NCBI GenBank assembly: GCA_013202965.1
Contig: JABMQZ010000078.1
Location: forward strand, 1-51,014
Origin: Bacteroidota bacterium
Lineage (GTDB): Bacteria; Bacteroidota; Bacteroidia; Bacteroidales; B18-G4
Direction of reading: 5' to 3'
DNA: 51,014 bases
Below the pieces are notes generated by a model that made no database searches, was not told the DNA's origin, and was given only the letters and a program-made list of their open reading frames with translations. Positions 17,932-24,771 of this stretch are shown piece by piece. The stretch's first letter is position 1. Every line of letters begins with the position of its first letter. The translations under genes and the position numbers were made by a program.

Positions 17932-19173
17932 CTATTTATTATAGGGTACACGTTTTCCGGCAAATGTCATTTCTGCTTCTATTGGCATTTCTTTTCCTTT
18001 CAGAAGGATGTGCCAGTAGATCCAACGGAACATGATCTTTCCGTAGTGATTGATTTTGGTATTTTTTAACAGCCCGAAAGGACCAATTCCCGGTAGCGGG
18101 AATGTGCCCGGCAAAGGTTCGGTATCGTAATTGAAGTCGATCAGCGCCCCTTTGCCAAATCCTGTTTCTATATAACAGTTGGCATGTCCATCGAATTTTG
18201 CTGTAAGTGGCCTGTTTTCAATAGCATTCATAAGGTTTTCAAACAGTATCTCTCCCGAAAAATGGGCAACAGAGCCTGCCTTTGATGTTGGTATGTCCGA
18301 AGCATCTCCGATAATAAAAATATTCTTATACTGCTTTGATTGCAGTGTTTCCTTGTCCGTTGGAATGAAATTAAGATCACCGGCAAGTCCGCTCCTTTCA
18401 ATCATCTCCGAGCCCATATTAACCGGAACAATAGTTAAGAGGTCAAAGGGGACCTCTTTCTCATCATAAGAAACAATGCTTTGTTTTTCATTGTCGATCT
18501 TTTCAATATAGAAATCCGGAATGACTTCAATGTTTTTCTCACTAAGCAATTCACTTAACATTTTGGTAGCAATGGGCTTTGTAAATGCTCCCGGCATAGG
18601 AGTGACAAGTGAGATCTCTACCTTATCCCGAATCCCCTTTTTTGTGAAGTACTCATCGGCAAGACAAACAAATTCAATTGGAGCAACCGGGCATTTATAG
18701 GGAATCTCTGCAATTGCCATTACAAGCTTTCCGCCTTCCCAGTTTTTAAAAAATCTATGCAATGCCACGGCACCTTCTATGGTATAGAAATCAAAGATCT
18801 TCTTTCCCCAGAGATCTTCCTTAAGCCCCGGGGTTTGATCCGGACGGATCTCAGCTCCTGTGGCAATGACCAGAAAATCGTATTGCAATAGCTTTCCACC
18901 CATAAGGTGAACAACATTTTTCTCTGCCTCAATTTTATCAATATCTGAATAAATGATATTCACTCCTGAAGGGAAAAAGTCACCTTTGGGTTTTATTACA
19001 TCATTTTTATTATAAATGCCAAAAGGGATAAACAAAAATCCCGGTTGGTAGTAATGGGTTTTATGCTTGTCGACAAGGGTAATCTCCCATTCATCCCTTT
19101 CAAATGCTTTCCGGAACTTGTTGGCCATCATTGTGCCGGCCGTACCACCTCCAAGAATAAGTAACTTTTTCAT
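17932..19173 (-). CDS. sqr: Sulfide:quinone oxidoreductase-like FAD protein
   Basis: 413 residues. Rossmann FAD motif LLILGGGTAGTMMANKF at the N-terminus, second motif VIATGAEIRPDQTPG, and FAD-pyrophosphate motif IFIIGDASDIPTSKAGS. Cysteines fitting the SQR redox site: C161 (IPYKCPVAPIEF) and C333 (HANCYIETG, the CYxETG motif of SQRs). The C-terminus ends in a hydrophobic/amphipathic segment (IMFRWIYWHILLKG) suited to membrane association. Expected to oxidise sulfide and pass electrons to menaquinone, giving persulfide/polysulfide for TusE and DsrE encoded downstream. The exact SQR type (III-like or flavocytochrome c-like) is uncertain. It is divergent from a Crp/Fnr gene, with tandem operators between. 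Confidence 0.85.
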   Translation of the reverse strand: MKKLLILGGGTAGTMMANKFRKAFERDEWEITLVDKHKTHYYQPGFLFIPFGIYNKNDVIKPKGDFFPSGVNIIYSDIDKIEAEKNVVHLMGGKLLQYDFLVIATGAEIRPDQTPGLKEDLWGKKIFDFYTIEGAVALHRFFKNWEGGKLVMAIAEIPYKCPVAPIEFVCLADEYFTKKGIRDKVEISLVTPMPGAFTKPIATKMLSELLSEKNIEVIPDFYIEKIDNEKQSIVSYDEKEVPFDLLTIVPVNMGSEMIERSGLAGDLNFIPTDKETLQSKQYKNIFIIGDASDIPTSKAGSVAHFSGEILFENLMNAIENRPLTAKFDGHANCYIETGFGKGALIDFNYDTEPLPGTFPLPGIGPFGLLKNTKINHYGKIMFRWIYWHILLKGKEMPIEAEMTFAGKRVPYNK

Positions 19174-19273
19174 TCCTTATTTGTTTAGTTTAACAGATTG
19201 TATAATTTATATATGTCATTTATTTGATACAACAAAAGTATTGCATCTTTAAAGCAGAAATCATGAATGCAAT

Positions 19274-19304
19274 ATGACATTTGTCATTGTATGATAAATA
19301 TCAT
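19274..19304. promoter_or_regulatory. Two tandem Crp/Fnr-type palindromes between sqr and a Crp/Fnr gene
   Basis: ATGACA-TT-TGTCAT (19274-19287) and ATGATA-AA-TATCAT (19291-19304), spaced 17 bp start to start. Their cores, TGAC-N4-GTCA and TGAT-N4-ATCA, have the same half-site and 4-bp spacing as FNR boxes. They can serve the minus-strand sqr operon (candidate -7 TACTTTTG at 19233-19240) and the plus-strand regulator (candidate -7 TAATTTTG at 19317-19324). Confidence 0.7.
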
Positions 19305-19333
19305 AATTTTAATGAGTAATTTTGTTTTCACCA

Positions 19334-20029
19334 ATGAAAGAAGTTCCGAATAAATGCGACTGCAAGGAATGTGATGTGAGAGAAATGTTCTATGAGCATG
19401 TTGAAGAACAACACATTGAATTCGTGTGCGTTACTAAGATAGAGAAAGTATTCAAAAAAGGTGATGTGATCATTGAGGCAGGAAAGCCCATTGAAAATTT
19501 TATTTATTTAAAGTCTGGCCTCGTTAAGCTTTATAAGCATGATGAAAATGGAAAAGGGCAGATCATAATGATCGCTAAACCATTTGATTTCGTGAATCTT
19601 TTGAGCGTCTTTTCAGATACAAATTACAATTATTCTGTCACTGCCCTGGAAGATTCAGTTACCTGCAATCTTGATTTGGATCATATTAAAAATATGATCA
19701 GGACCAATGGTGAATTTGCTTTAAGTATCATGAAGAAGATAAGTAAGGTTTCCGATACGATCATCCTGGAATCACTTACTGTAAGAAAAAAGAATATACA
19801 TGGCAGGGTTGCATACATATTACTGTTCTTTGCTGATAATATCTATGAAGACAAGTATTTCGAACTTCCGTTAAACAGAAGGGAAATTGCAGAATTCATT
19901 GGCAAAACGACTGAGAATGTGATCCGTACTTTATCAGAATTCAGAAAAGACGGCATTATTAAGATCTTTGGGAAATTCATAGAGATCATTGATAAAGAAA
20001 AATTGCAGCAGATCTCAGATTTTGGTTAA
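19334..20029 (+). CDS. Crp/Fnr-family transcription regulator with four conserved cysteines
   Basis: 231 residues from ATG 19334 (an upstream TTG at 19322 lies inside a -7 box). Cyclic-nucleotide-binding-type beta-roll (KVFKKGDVIIEAGKPIENFIYLKSGLVKLY), dimerisation helix, and C-terminal winged helix (LPLNRREIAEFIGKTTENVIRTLSEFRKDGII). Cysteines at 8, 10, 13, 32 and 111; positions 10, 13, 32 and 111 are also Cys in the second Crp/Fnr protein at 20330-21025. This suggests a 4-Cys redox or Fe-S sensor. Divergent from sqr; a probable regulator of that operon and of itself. Confidence 0.88.
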   Translation: MKEVPNKCDCKECDVREMFYEHVEEQHIEFVCVTKIEKVFKKGDVIIEAGKPIENFIYLKSGLVKLYKHDENGKGQIIMIAKPFDFVNLLSVFSDTNYNYSVTALEDSVTCNLDLDHIKNMIRTNGEFALSIMKKISKVSDTIILESLTVRKKNIHGRVAYILLFFADNIYEDKYFELPLNRREIAEFIGKTTENVIRTLSEFRKDGIIKIFGKFIEIIDKEKLQQISDFG

Positions 20030-20111
20030 TCTTCACATCAGTTATGATCCCGGGATAATGAAATCACCACTTCGCAATGTCGATCAATCTGTCAATCGAT
20101 CAATTTCAGGA

Positions 20112-20215
20112 TTTTTTATTCAGCGGTAAGTCCACCCCTAGCCTTTTCTCTTGTCCTGGTATTTCAGAAGGATTGCAAAACCCAGTTCCAATACACTCAG
20201 GAGTGTTTGCAGTCT
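20112..20215 (-). pseudogene. C-terminal remnant of an MFS transporter paralogous to 30608-31963
   Basis: Read on the minus strand the segment encodes LGFAILLKYQDKRKG-stop-GVDLPLNK, against LVFAILLKYQDKKKG and YGVDLPLNK at the end of the intact MFS gene. The DNA is also closely similar over this stretch (shared CCTGGTATTTCAGAAGGATT), and similarity fades beyond about 20215. A TAG replaces the Tyr codon. The rest of the gene is gone, so a second copy of this transporter once stood between the two Crp/Fnr genes. Confidence 0.75.
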
Positions 20216-20329
20216 GACCAATCCGGATTACAAAACACCCGTTTAAATCCAATTGAATTTACTCTGTCTTATCAATCTTTATCACCCATGTGTATTTACA
20301 GGGGGTGTTTCCCCGAACTGCTCCGGATT

Positions 20330-21025
20330 CTATCCGACATTACTAATCTTCTGGAGTATGTCTTTATTAAGGATACGAACATGTTTTCCGTTCACCTCAA
20401 TAATTTTATCCTTTGTAAAATCACTAATAATTTTAGTAACGGTTTCCCTTGTAGTCCCGATGTATTCACCAAATTCCACTCTTGTTAATGGAATCTGGAA
20501 CTCATCGCTTTCAAAAATATACTCAGAAAAATACAACAATGCTTCTGCAAAGGTGGCCGTTAATTGTTTTTGCATCTTGCTTACACAGCGTTGATAGTGG
20601 GTGACAATATTCTCGCTTAATGTTTTTATTAATTCAAGGGCAAATTTCCCATTGTTCTGAACCAGGTATTTATATCCTGAAAAATCAATAAAACATGCTG
20701 TGGTATCACTCAGGGCTGTGACCGAATAAGAATGTACTTTATTGGCAAATACATCAGGTACGCCAACAAATAAAGGCCCTTTACTAATTTTCAGTATTTC
20801 ATCTTTATGTATCGGACCCGTTAAATGCATTTTAACTATCCCGGATTTAACAAAAACGATGTTCTGTGTAAATGTGCCCTGCTTTATTATCCTTTCTCCT
20901 TTCTGAAACTGGATTTCCGTACTGTTATTACATAATACATCCAGCTCTTCGTTGTCCAGATTGTATACCGTACTCGATTTAACAGCACAATCTTTACACG
21001 GATTATTCTTGATGATCTCTCTCAT
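20330..21025 (-). CDS. Crp/Fnr-family transcription regulator, second paralogue
   Basis: 231 residues from ATG 21025; the frame runs further upstream to 21097 but that extension has no family similarity. N-terminal CKDC (C10, C13), then C32 and C111, the same four positions as in the 19334 protein. Effector domain IQFQKGERIIKQGTFTQNIVFVKSGIVKM; HTH IPLTRVEFGEYIGTTRETVTKIISDFTKDKII. Divergent from the tusA-yedE-rhodanese-dsrE operon and therefore the likely ligand of the palindromes there and at the tusA-qmo promoter. Confidence 0.88.
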   Translation of the reverse strand: MREIIKNNPCKDCAVKSSTVYNLDNEELDVLCNNSTEIQFQKGERIIKQGTFTQNIVFVKSGIVKMHLTGPIHKDEILKISKGPLFVGVPDVFANKVHSYSVTALSDTTACFIDFSGYKYLVQNNGKFALELIKTLSENIVTHYQRCVSKMQKQLTATFAEALLYFSEYIFESDEFQIPLTRVEFGEYIGTTRETVTKIISDFTKDKIIEVNGKHVRILNKDILQKISNVG

Positions 21026-21130
21026 TTCCTTATAATATGATGGTACTAATTGACATAATATACGTGCATCTAAAATACATAATAAATGCAAAGGCAATAT
21101 ACTATTAATGTTATATTTCTTTCATTTAAT

Positions 21131-21146
21131 TGTGGGGATATTCACA
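21131..21146. promoter_or_regulatory. Crp-like site upstream of the tusA-yedE promoter
   Basis: TGTGG-N6-TCACA, one mismatch from the classic TGTGA-N6-TCACA. It is centred 76 bp upstream of the centre of the 21206-21223 palindrome, in the divergent region between a Crp/Fnr gene and tusA. Confidence 0.4.
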
Positions 21147-21176
21147 TTTTTTAAAACATTATCACACATCATTTTT

Positions 21177-21208
21177 TTTGGTAAATATACTATATAAAAC
21201 TTACTTTG
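21177..21208 (+). promoter_or_regulatory. Promoter of the tusA-yedE-rhodanese-dsrE operon
   Basis: -33 TTTG (21177-21180), 20-bp spacer, -7 TTACTTTG (21201-21208; one mismatch from TAnnTTTG). The predicted start point falls inside the 21206-21223 palindrome. The same layout is seen at 30328-30358. Confidence 0.6.
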
Positions 21209-21223
21209 TTAAAAATTTAACAA
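21206..21223. promoter_or_regulatory. TTGTTA-N6-TAACAA operator (YTD operon)
   Basis: TTGTTAAA-AA-TTTAACAA, a perfect palindrome with 8-bp arms. Its first TTG is the last three bases of the -7 box, so a bound protein would cover the transcription start. The form resembles Crp-family/HcpR-type sites (TTGTGA-N6-TCACAA). The same motif at the same register is found at 30313-30330. Confidence 0.75.
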
Positions 21224-21255
21224 TGAAAATTGAAACAATTCTAAATATTTGAACT

Positions 21256-21492
21256 ATGGATGCAAAAATTGATACTACATTAGACTGTAAAGGACTTTCA
21301 TGCCCTATGCCAATGATGAAATTAGCCAAAACAATGAAAGGCATGAACTCTGAAGAAGTACTGGAAATGATAGGAACAGATCCCGGAACAAAATCGGATT
21401 TACCCAGATGGTGCGATAAAACCGGTAATACTTTGCTGGATGAAAGTGAATTGGCGGGTGGGGTTTTTCGTTTTCTAATAAAGAAAAAATAG
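21256..21492 (+). CDS. tusA: TusA-family sulfurtransferase (in YTD cluster)
   Basis: 78 residues, full length. The TusA active-site motif is DCKGLSCPMPMMK with persulfide Cys16 (C11 is a second, N-terminal Cys). A cytoplasmic sulfur carrier that accepts persulfide sulfur and passes it to partners. First gene of a tight plus-strand operon; 9 bp before yedE, whose thiosulfate- or sulfur-importing relatives are commonly paired with TusA. Distinct from the second TusA (30031-30282). Confidence 0.92.
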   Translation: MDAKIDTTLDCKGLSCPMPMMKLAKTMKGMNSEEVLEMIGTDPGTKSDLPRWCDKTGNTLLDESELAGGVFRFLIKKK

Positions 21493-21501
21493 GAGGTCGA
21501 A

Positions 21502-22716
21502 ATGTCAGAAAGCAACAAAGAAACTGGCGTATTAGGTCAGCTATTCCAGACTTTTTTTGCCAAGCACTGGCCCGTATGGGTCGGAGGAATAGTACTGGGC
21601 ACATTGAATATTCTGCTTTTTGCAATTAAAAGCCCCTGGGGAGCAAGTGGAGGAATCAACAATTGGGGGGAAAATGTATATCAACTAATTGGAATATTCG
21701 GCCTGGAAAACGCACAGCCATTAAGCGCAAGCTTTTATGGTATGCTATGCCTTTTCCTTGTGATTGGATCATTTATCGGCGCTCTTTTATCAAAGGAATT
21801 TGCATTAAGGATTCCTCCAAAAGGAGAGTTGATTAAAGGATTCATTGGAGGAAGTTTGATGGCTTTGGGAGCAACCTTTGGCATAGGTTGTACCATTGGA
21901 GCATTTTTTAGTGGTATGCCGGCCATGTCGGGTGGTGCGATCATCTTCACCATCGGCTTGTTTATTGGAGTTATTGTCGCCTTAAAATACCTGATGTGGG
22001 AAATGGAAAAATTCCCAAAATTCAGCAGCGGGAAGAGTTACAATTTCCTGGCAGGAACAGGTAAAAGCGGTATCTGGCAAAAATGGGCCGGCTGGATCGT
22101 ACTGATCATAAGCTTTTTCATCGCATATCAATATTCAGATGGCAATAAGATCATGAGCTGGTTTATTATAATAGGCATGCTTATGGGTTTAATAAGCCAG
22201 CGATCAAGATTCTGTATTGTAAAAGCTTTCCGCGATCCCTTTATGACAGGCGAAGCCGGTGGGAGTGTTGGAGTCATGGCCGGTTTAGTTGTTGGCTTAT
22301 TCGGATTTACCATCATAAAGTATTTTGGTATTGGCGTGGGAGATATTGCGCTTCGTGCAAGGGAAATGACATGGGTCTTCCCTCATTTTTTCTTCAGGGC
22401 AGCAATCGGAGGTTTTATTTTTGGCCTTGGCATGACAATAGCCGGTGGCTGTGCCGTAGGAACGCTATGGAGAGTTGGCGAAGGACAGGTAAAACTGTGG
22501 GCCTCAGCCCTCGGATTTCTTATAATTTCTCCAATATCAAAATTATATATTGTTCCACCTATCATTAAATCACTTCCACAAAGTTGGGATTTTAAAAGCT
22601 ACCTGCCCGATTATTTGGGATATGCCGGAGCATTTGCTCTTGTTGCTTTTATTATCCTGATATGGTATGTATTTGTCAAGTGGAATGAAAAAACCGGAAA
22701 ATTCAGTGCCTATTAA
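21502..22716 (+). CDS. YeeE/YedE-family sulfur-compound transporter
   Basis: 404 residues, about 10 membrane helices. It carries the family's paired Cys motifs: FGIGCTIGAFFSGMPAMSGG, SQRSRFCIVKAFRDPF and IAGGCAVGTLWRVGEGQVK. TsuA-type relatives import thiosulfate; others are linked to selenium or sulfur trafficking, so thiosulfate or another sulfane-sulfur compound is the likely cargo. The preceding TusA and following rhodaneses and DsrE complete the YedE-TusA-DsrE set reported from sulfur-disproportionating bacteria. Shine-Dalgarno AGGAGG lies before the ATG. Confidence 0.9.
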   Translation: MSESNKETGVLGQLFQTFFAKHWPVWVGGIVLGTLNILLFAIKSPWGASGGINNWGENVYQLIGIFGLENAQPLSASFYGMLCLFLVIGSFIGALLSKEFALRIPPKGELIKGFIGGSLMALGATFGIGCTIGAFFSGMPAMSGGAIIFTIGLFIGVIVALKYLMWEMEKFPKFSSGKSYNFLAGTGKSGIWQKWAGWIVLIISFFIAYQYSDGNKIMSWFIIIGMLMGLISQRSRFCIVKAFRDPFMTGEAGGSVGVMAGLVVGLFGFTIIKYFGIGVGDIALRAREMTWVFPHFFFRAAIGGFIFGLGMTIAGGCAVGTLWRVGEGQVKLWASALGFLIISPISKLYIVPPIIKSLPQSWDFKSYLPDYLGYAGAFALVAFIILIWYVFVKWNEKTGKFSAY

Positions 22717-22733
22717 TTCAAGCATCAATACAC

Positions 22734-23225
22734 ATGAAAAAAAATAAATTATATCAATGGATCGCTGCCTTCTCTGTTCTAATATTTATTTCCGCATGTG
22801 CGAATATTTATGAGAATGGAAAAGAGTTAGCAGCAGATACAAGGCCATATATTGAAGAAATCACTGTGGACGAATTAAATACGAAAATTGAAAACCAGGA
22901 AGACTTTTTTCTTATCGATGTTCGTCAGTCTGCAGAATTTGAGAAGGGAAATATATTTTACTCAACTCATATCCCCCGTGGTATTCTTGAATTTACAATT
23001 GATGATGAAGCATTTTGGGAAGCAGAGTATTTGTATGCCCCTGAAAAAGATGCAGATATCATCATCTATTGCAAAAAAGGTGACAGAGGCATTCTGGCTG
23101 CCAAAGCATTATCTGAACTTGGATATTCAAATGTTAAAAACCTTTCGGGAGGAATTATTGCCTGGGATCCTGAATTTGATTCCGGAGGTGACTCAAAACC
23201 GGAGGAAGGTGGCTGTGGTGGATAA
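22734..23225 (+). CDS. Rhodanese-domain lipoprotein with active-site Cys and GGCGG tail
   Basis: 163 residues. Lipoprotein signal (IFISAC, lipid Cys22) puts it outside the cytoplasm. Rhodanese domain residues about 43-150 with DVRQSAEF and active loop IYCKKGDRG (C113), then LSGGIIAW. It should transfer sulfane sulfur, for example from thiosulfate, on the periplasmic side next to the YedE channel. The C-terminus is a short tail ending EEGGCGG with C161, echoed by the next gene's SGGCG tail. 17 bp after yedE. Confidence 0.88.
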   Translation: MKKNKLYQWIAAFSVLIFISACANIYENGKELAADTRPYIEEITVDELNTKIENQEDFFLIDVRQSAEFEKGNIFYSTHIPRGILEFTIDDEAFWEAEYLYAPEKDADIIIYCKKGDRGILAAKALSELGYSNVKNLSGGIIAWDPEFDSGGDSKPEEGGCGG

Positions 23226-23267
23226 TGTTATGCGGAAAACAAATTTCTTTAATAATAAAACAATTTA

Positions 23268-23765
23268 ATGATGAAAACTTATAAGCTCTTTGTCCTTGTA
23301 ATATTGATTCTAATCATGGGAAGCTGTGGTTCAAAAAAGGATAATACTTACGATAATGTTGCTCAAATGGTTGAGGATGCGGAAGCAGGCATCACAAAGA
23401 TTACAGTAAATGAGCTAAAAGCAATACTGGACCATAGCGGAGAATATAAAATTATCGATTGCCGTGAAGAAGATGAATTTTTTGAGGGCCATATCCCCGG
23501 AGCAATTAACATTCCAAGAGGAGTACTGGAATTTTCCAGTAAAATCTCAAACAGAAGAGAAGCGATGTATGTTTATTCTCAGACTGTTGACAGGGCTTCT
23601 TTAGCCTGCCAAGCCTTATTACTACTGAAATATAATAAGGTTTATCTTATCGATGGTGGCTGGGAGGAATGGAATAAAGTGTTCCCAAAACTAATCGAAA
23701 AGGATGCAGGTGATACAGAAGCCAAAACTGCGCCGGCAGCAGAAGAATCAGGTGGCTGCGGTTGA
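23268..23765 (+). CDS. Rhodanese-like lipoprotein lacking the catalytic Cys, with GGCG tail
   Basis: 165 residues. Lipoprotein signal (LIMGSC, Cys20). Rhodanese fold with DCREEDEFFEGHIPGAINIPRG and LIDGGWEEW, but the active loop reads YSQTVDRA: Ser104 replaces the persulfide-forming Cys and the loop Gly is missing. It cannot work as a normal rhodanese. It ends EESGGCG with Cys164, so the tail thiol may be the working residue, or the protein may be a binding partner of the active rhodanese upstream. The two ATGs at 23268 and 23271 are equivalent choices. Confidence 0.85.
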   Translation: MMKTYKLFVLVILILIMGSCGSKKDNTYDNVAQMVEDAEAGITKITVNELKAILDHSGEYKIIDCREEDEFFEGHIPGAINIPRGVLEFSSKISNRREAMYVYSQTVDRASLACQALLLLKYNKVYLIDGGWEEWNKVFPKLIEKDAGDTEAKTAPAAEESGGCG

Positions 23766-23828
23766 TGACATTCTTAATAAATATTTGCAGTAATTGACAA
23801 AATAACAATTTCATAAAAACGATGTATT

Positions 23829-24242
23829 ATGGCAAAATTATGTATGGGACTTTTTTCCGGAAGCCTGGATAAGTTAACAGCAGCAGGTGTAATCCTCAGT
23901 GGAGCCGCTGCCGATGATATGGATGTTGAAGTATTTGTTTTACTTCAGGGTGCTCGTGCCTTTATAAAAGGAAACGAAAACAAAATTGACAATCTGGCTG
24001 AGGCCTCTCACCTGAAAGATGAATTCTTAAGCGCATTGGAAAGCTTAAATGTTTCTACATGGTATGAATTTTTCGAAATGGCCAAAGATCTTACAAATGT
24101 CAAAATTTACATCTGTAGTCTTGCCGGAAAAATCTGGGGCGGTGAAAAATTAGAAGACTTTAATGCTCTTACAGATGACATCTGCGGAATTGGAGAATAT
24201 TTGACTTCTGCCGAGGAAGCTGATATTCATATGTTTATTTAA
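23829..24242 (+). CDS. DsrE-family sulfur-relay protein (short type, YTD cluster)
   Basis: 137 residues. DsrE-fold features: LCMGLFSGSLDKLTAAGVILSGAAADDMDVEVFVLLQGA, NVKIYICSLAG (C96 at the sulfur-binding position), EYLTSAEEADIHMFI at the C-terminus. Cytoplasmic sulfur acceptor likely working with TusA of the same operon. It completes the YedE-TusA-DsrE gene set. It differs from the longer DsrE of the sqr operon (16396-16902). Confidence 0.87.
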   Translation: MAKLCMGLFSGSLDKLTAAGVILSGAAADDMDVEVFVLLQGARAFIKGNENKIDNLAEASHLKDEFLSALESLNVSTWYEFFEMAKDLTNVKIYICSLAGKIWGGEKLEDFNALTDDICGIGEYLTSAEEADIHMFI

Positions 24243-24264
24243 AAATGAGTCTGTAAATAGCTTT

Positions 24265-24330
24265 GTCATCCTGACGACGGAAGGGTAGTAAAAGCTATTT
24301 TCTTGCACCGGTCATCCGGACGACCGAAGG
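24265..24330. repeat. Two GTCATCC-type 20-bp intergenic repeat units
   Basis: Units 24265-24284 and 24311-24330 are both of the form GTCATCC-N-GACGAC-N-GAAGG and differ at 2 of 20 positions. A similar unit in the opposite orientation lies near 30520 (ATTCCTCAGGATGAAC). These look like small dispersed intergenic repeats. Confidence 0.6.
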
Positions 24331-24383
24331 GAGGAAGGAATCCCATCAAGTTTCTCCGCTGCGAGCAAAGTACTTTGCGAGCG

Positions 24384-24476
24384 TATTGCGCGATGGCACG
24401 ATATAGCGACTTAACGATGGGCGAAGGATATATCATTTCACTAAATTGCAAGGTCGCGCAATCATGCAATCATAAA
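24384..24476. repeat. Dispersed intergenic repeat, copy B
   Basis: Starts TATTGCGCGATGGCA and matches copy A at 16178 at 31 of its first 36 positions, with more diffuse similarity to the end (CACTAAATTGC, GGTCGCGCAATCA). It lies between the ends of two convergent operons. Confidence 0.65.
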
Positions 24477-24487
24477 GGCTTACAATT

Positions 24488-24682
24488 CTATTCCTGAACT
24501 GTTTCTTTTTCTTTAAAACAGCAGCACACACCTTTTACAATGCATATGATAAAAAGTATCTCCGACAAAATAAACAAGCCAACGGCCACATAGCACATTG
24601 GGAAGTAAAAAAAAGTCAGGATAAAGCAAAGTAACCCAAGGCCTCCTGCTGCTATAGCTGAATATGGAAATAGACAATTCAT
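24488..24682 (-). CDS. Small cysteine-rich membrane protein
   Basis: 64 residues with two predicted membrane helices (ALIAAGGLGLLCFILTFFY-like first segment, then YVAVGLFILSEILFIICIV) and a CCC cluster (GVCCCFKEKE) just after the second helix on the cytoplasmic side. No strong Shine-Dalgarno. It lies 89 bp downstream of qmoC on the same strand, so it may be the last gene of that operon. No family recognised. Confidence 0.5.
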   Translation of the reverse strand: MNCLFPYSAIAAGGLGLLCFILTFFYFPMCYVAVGLFILSEILFIICIVKGVCCCFKEKETVQE

Positions 24683-24771
24683 AACTTATGGCTTTAAAAA
24701 ATTAATATTCTGTTATTAAGTATTTCTATATGTTCTGTTAATAAGATCAAGCTCATTCCTTCAACATTAAA

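Noticed and set aside
21026-21097. N-terminal extension of the second Crp/Fnr frame
   Set aside because: The 24 extra codons have no family similarity; starting at 21025 aligns all four cysteines with the paralogue.
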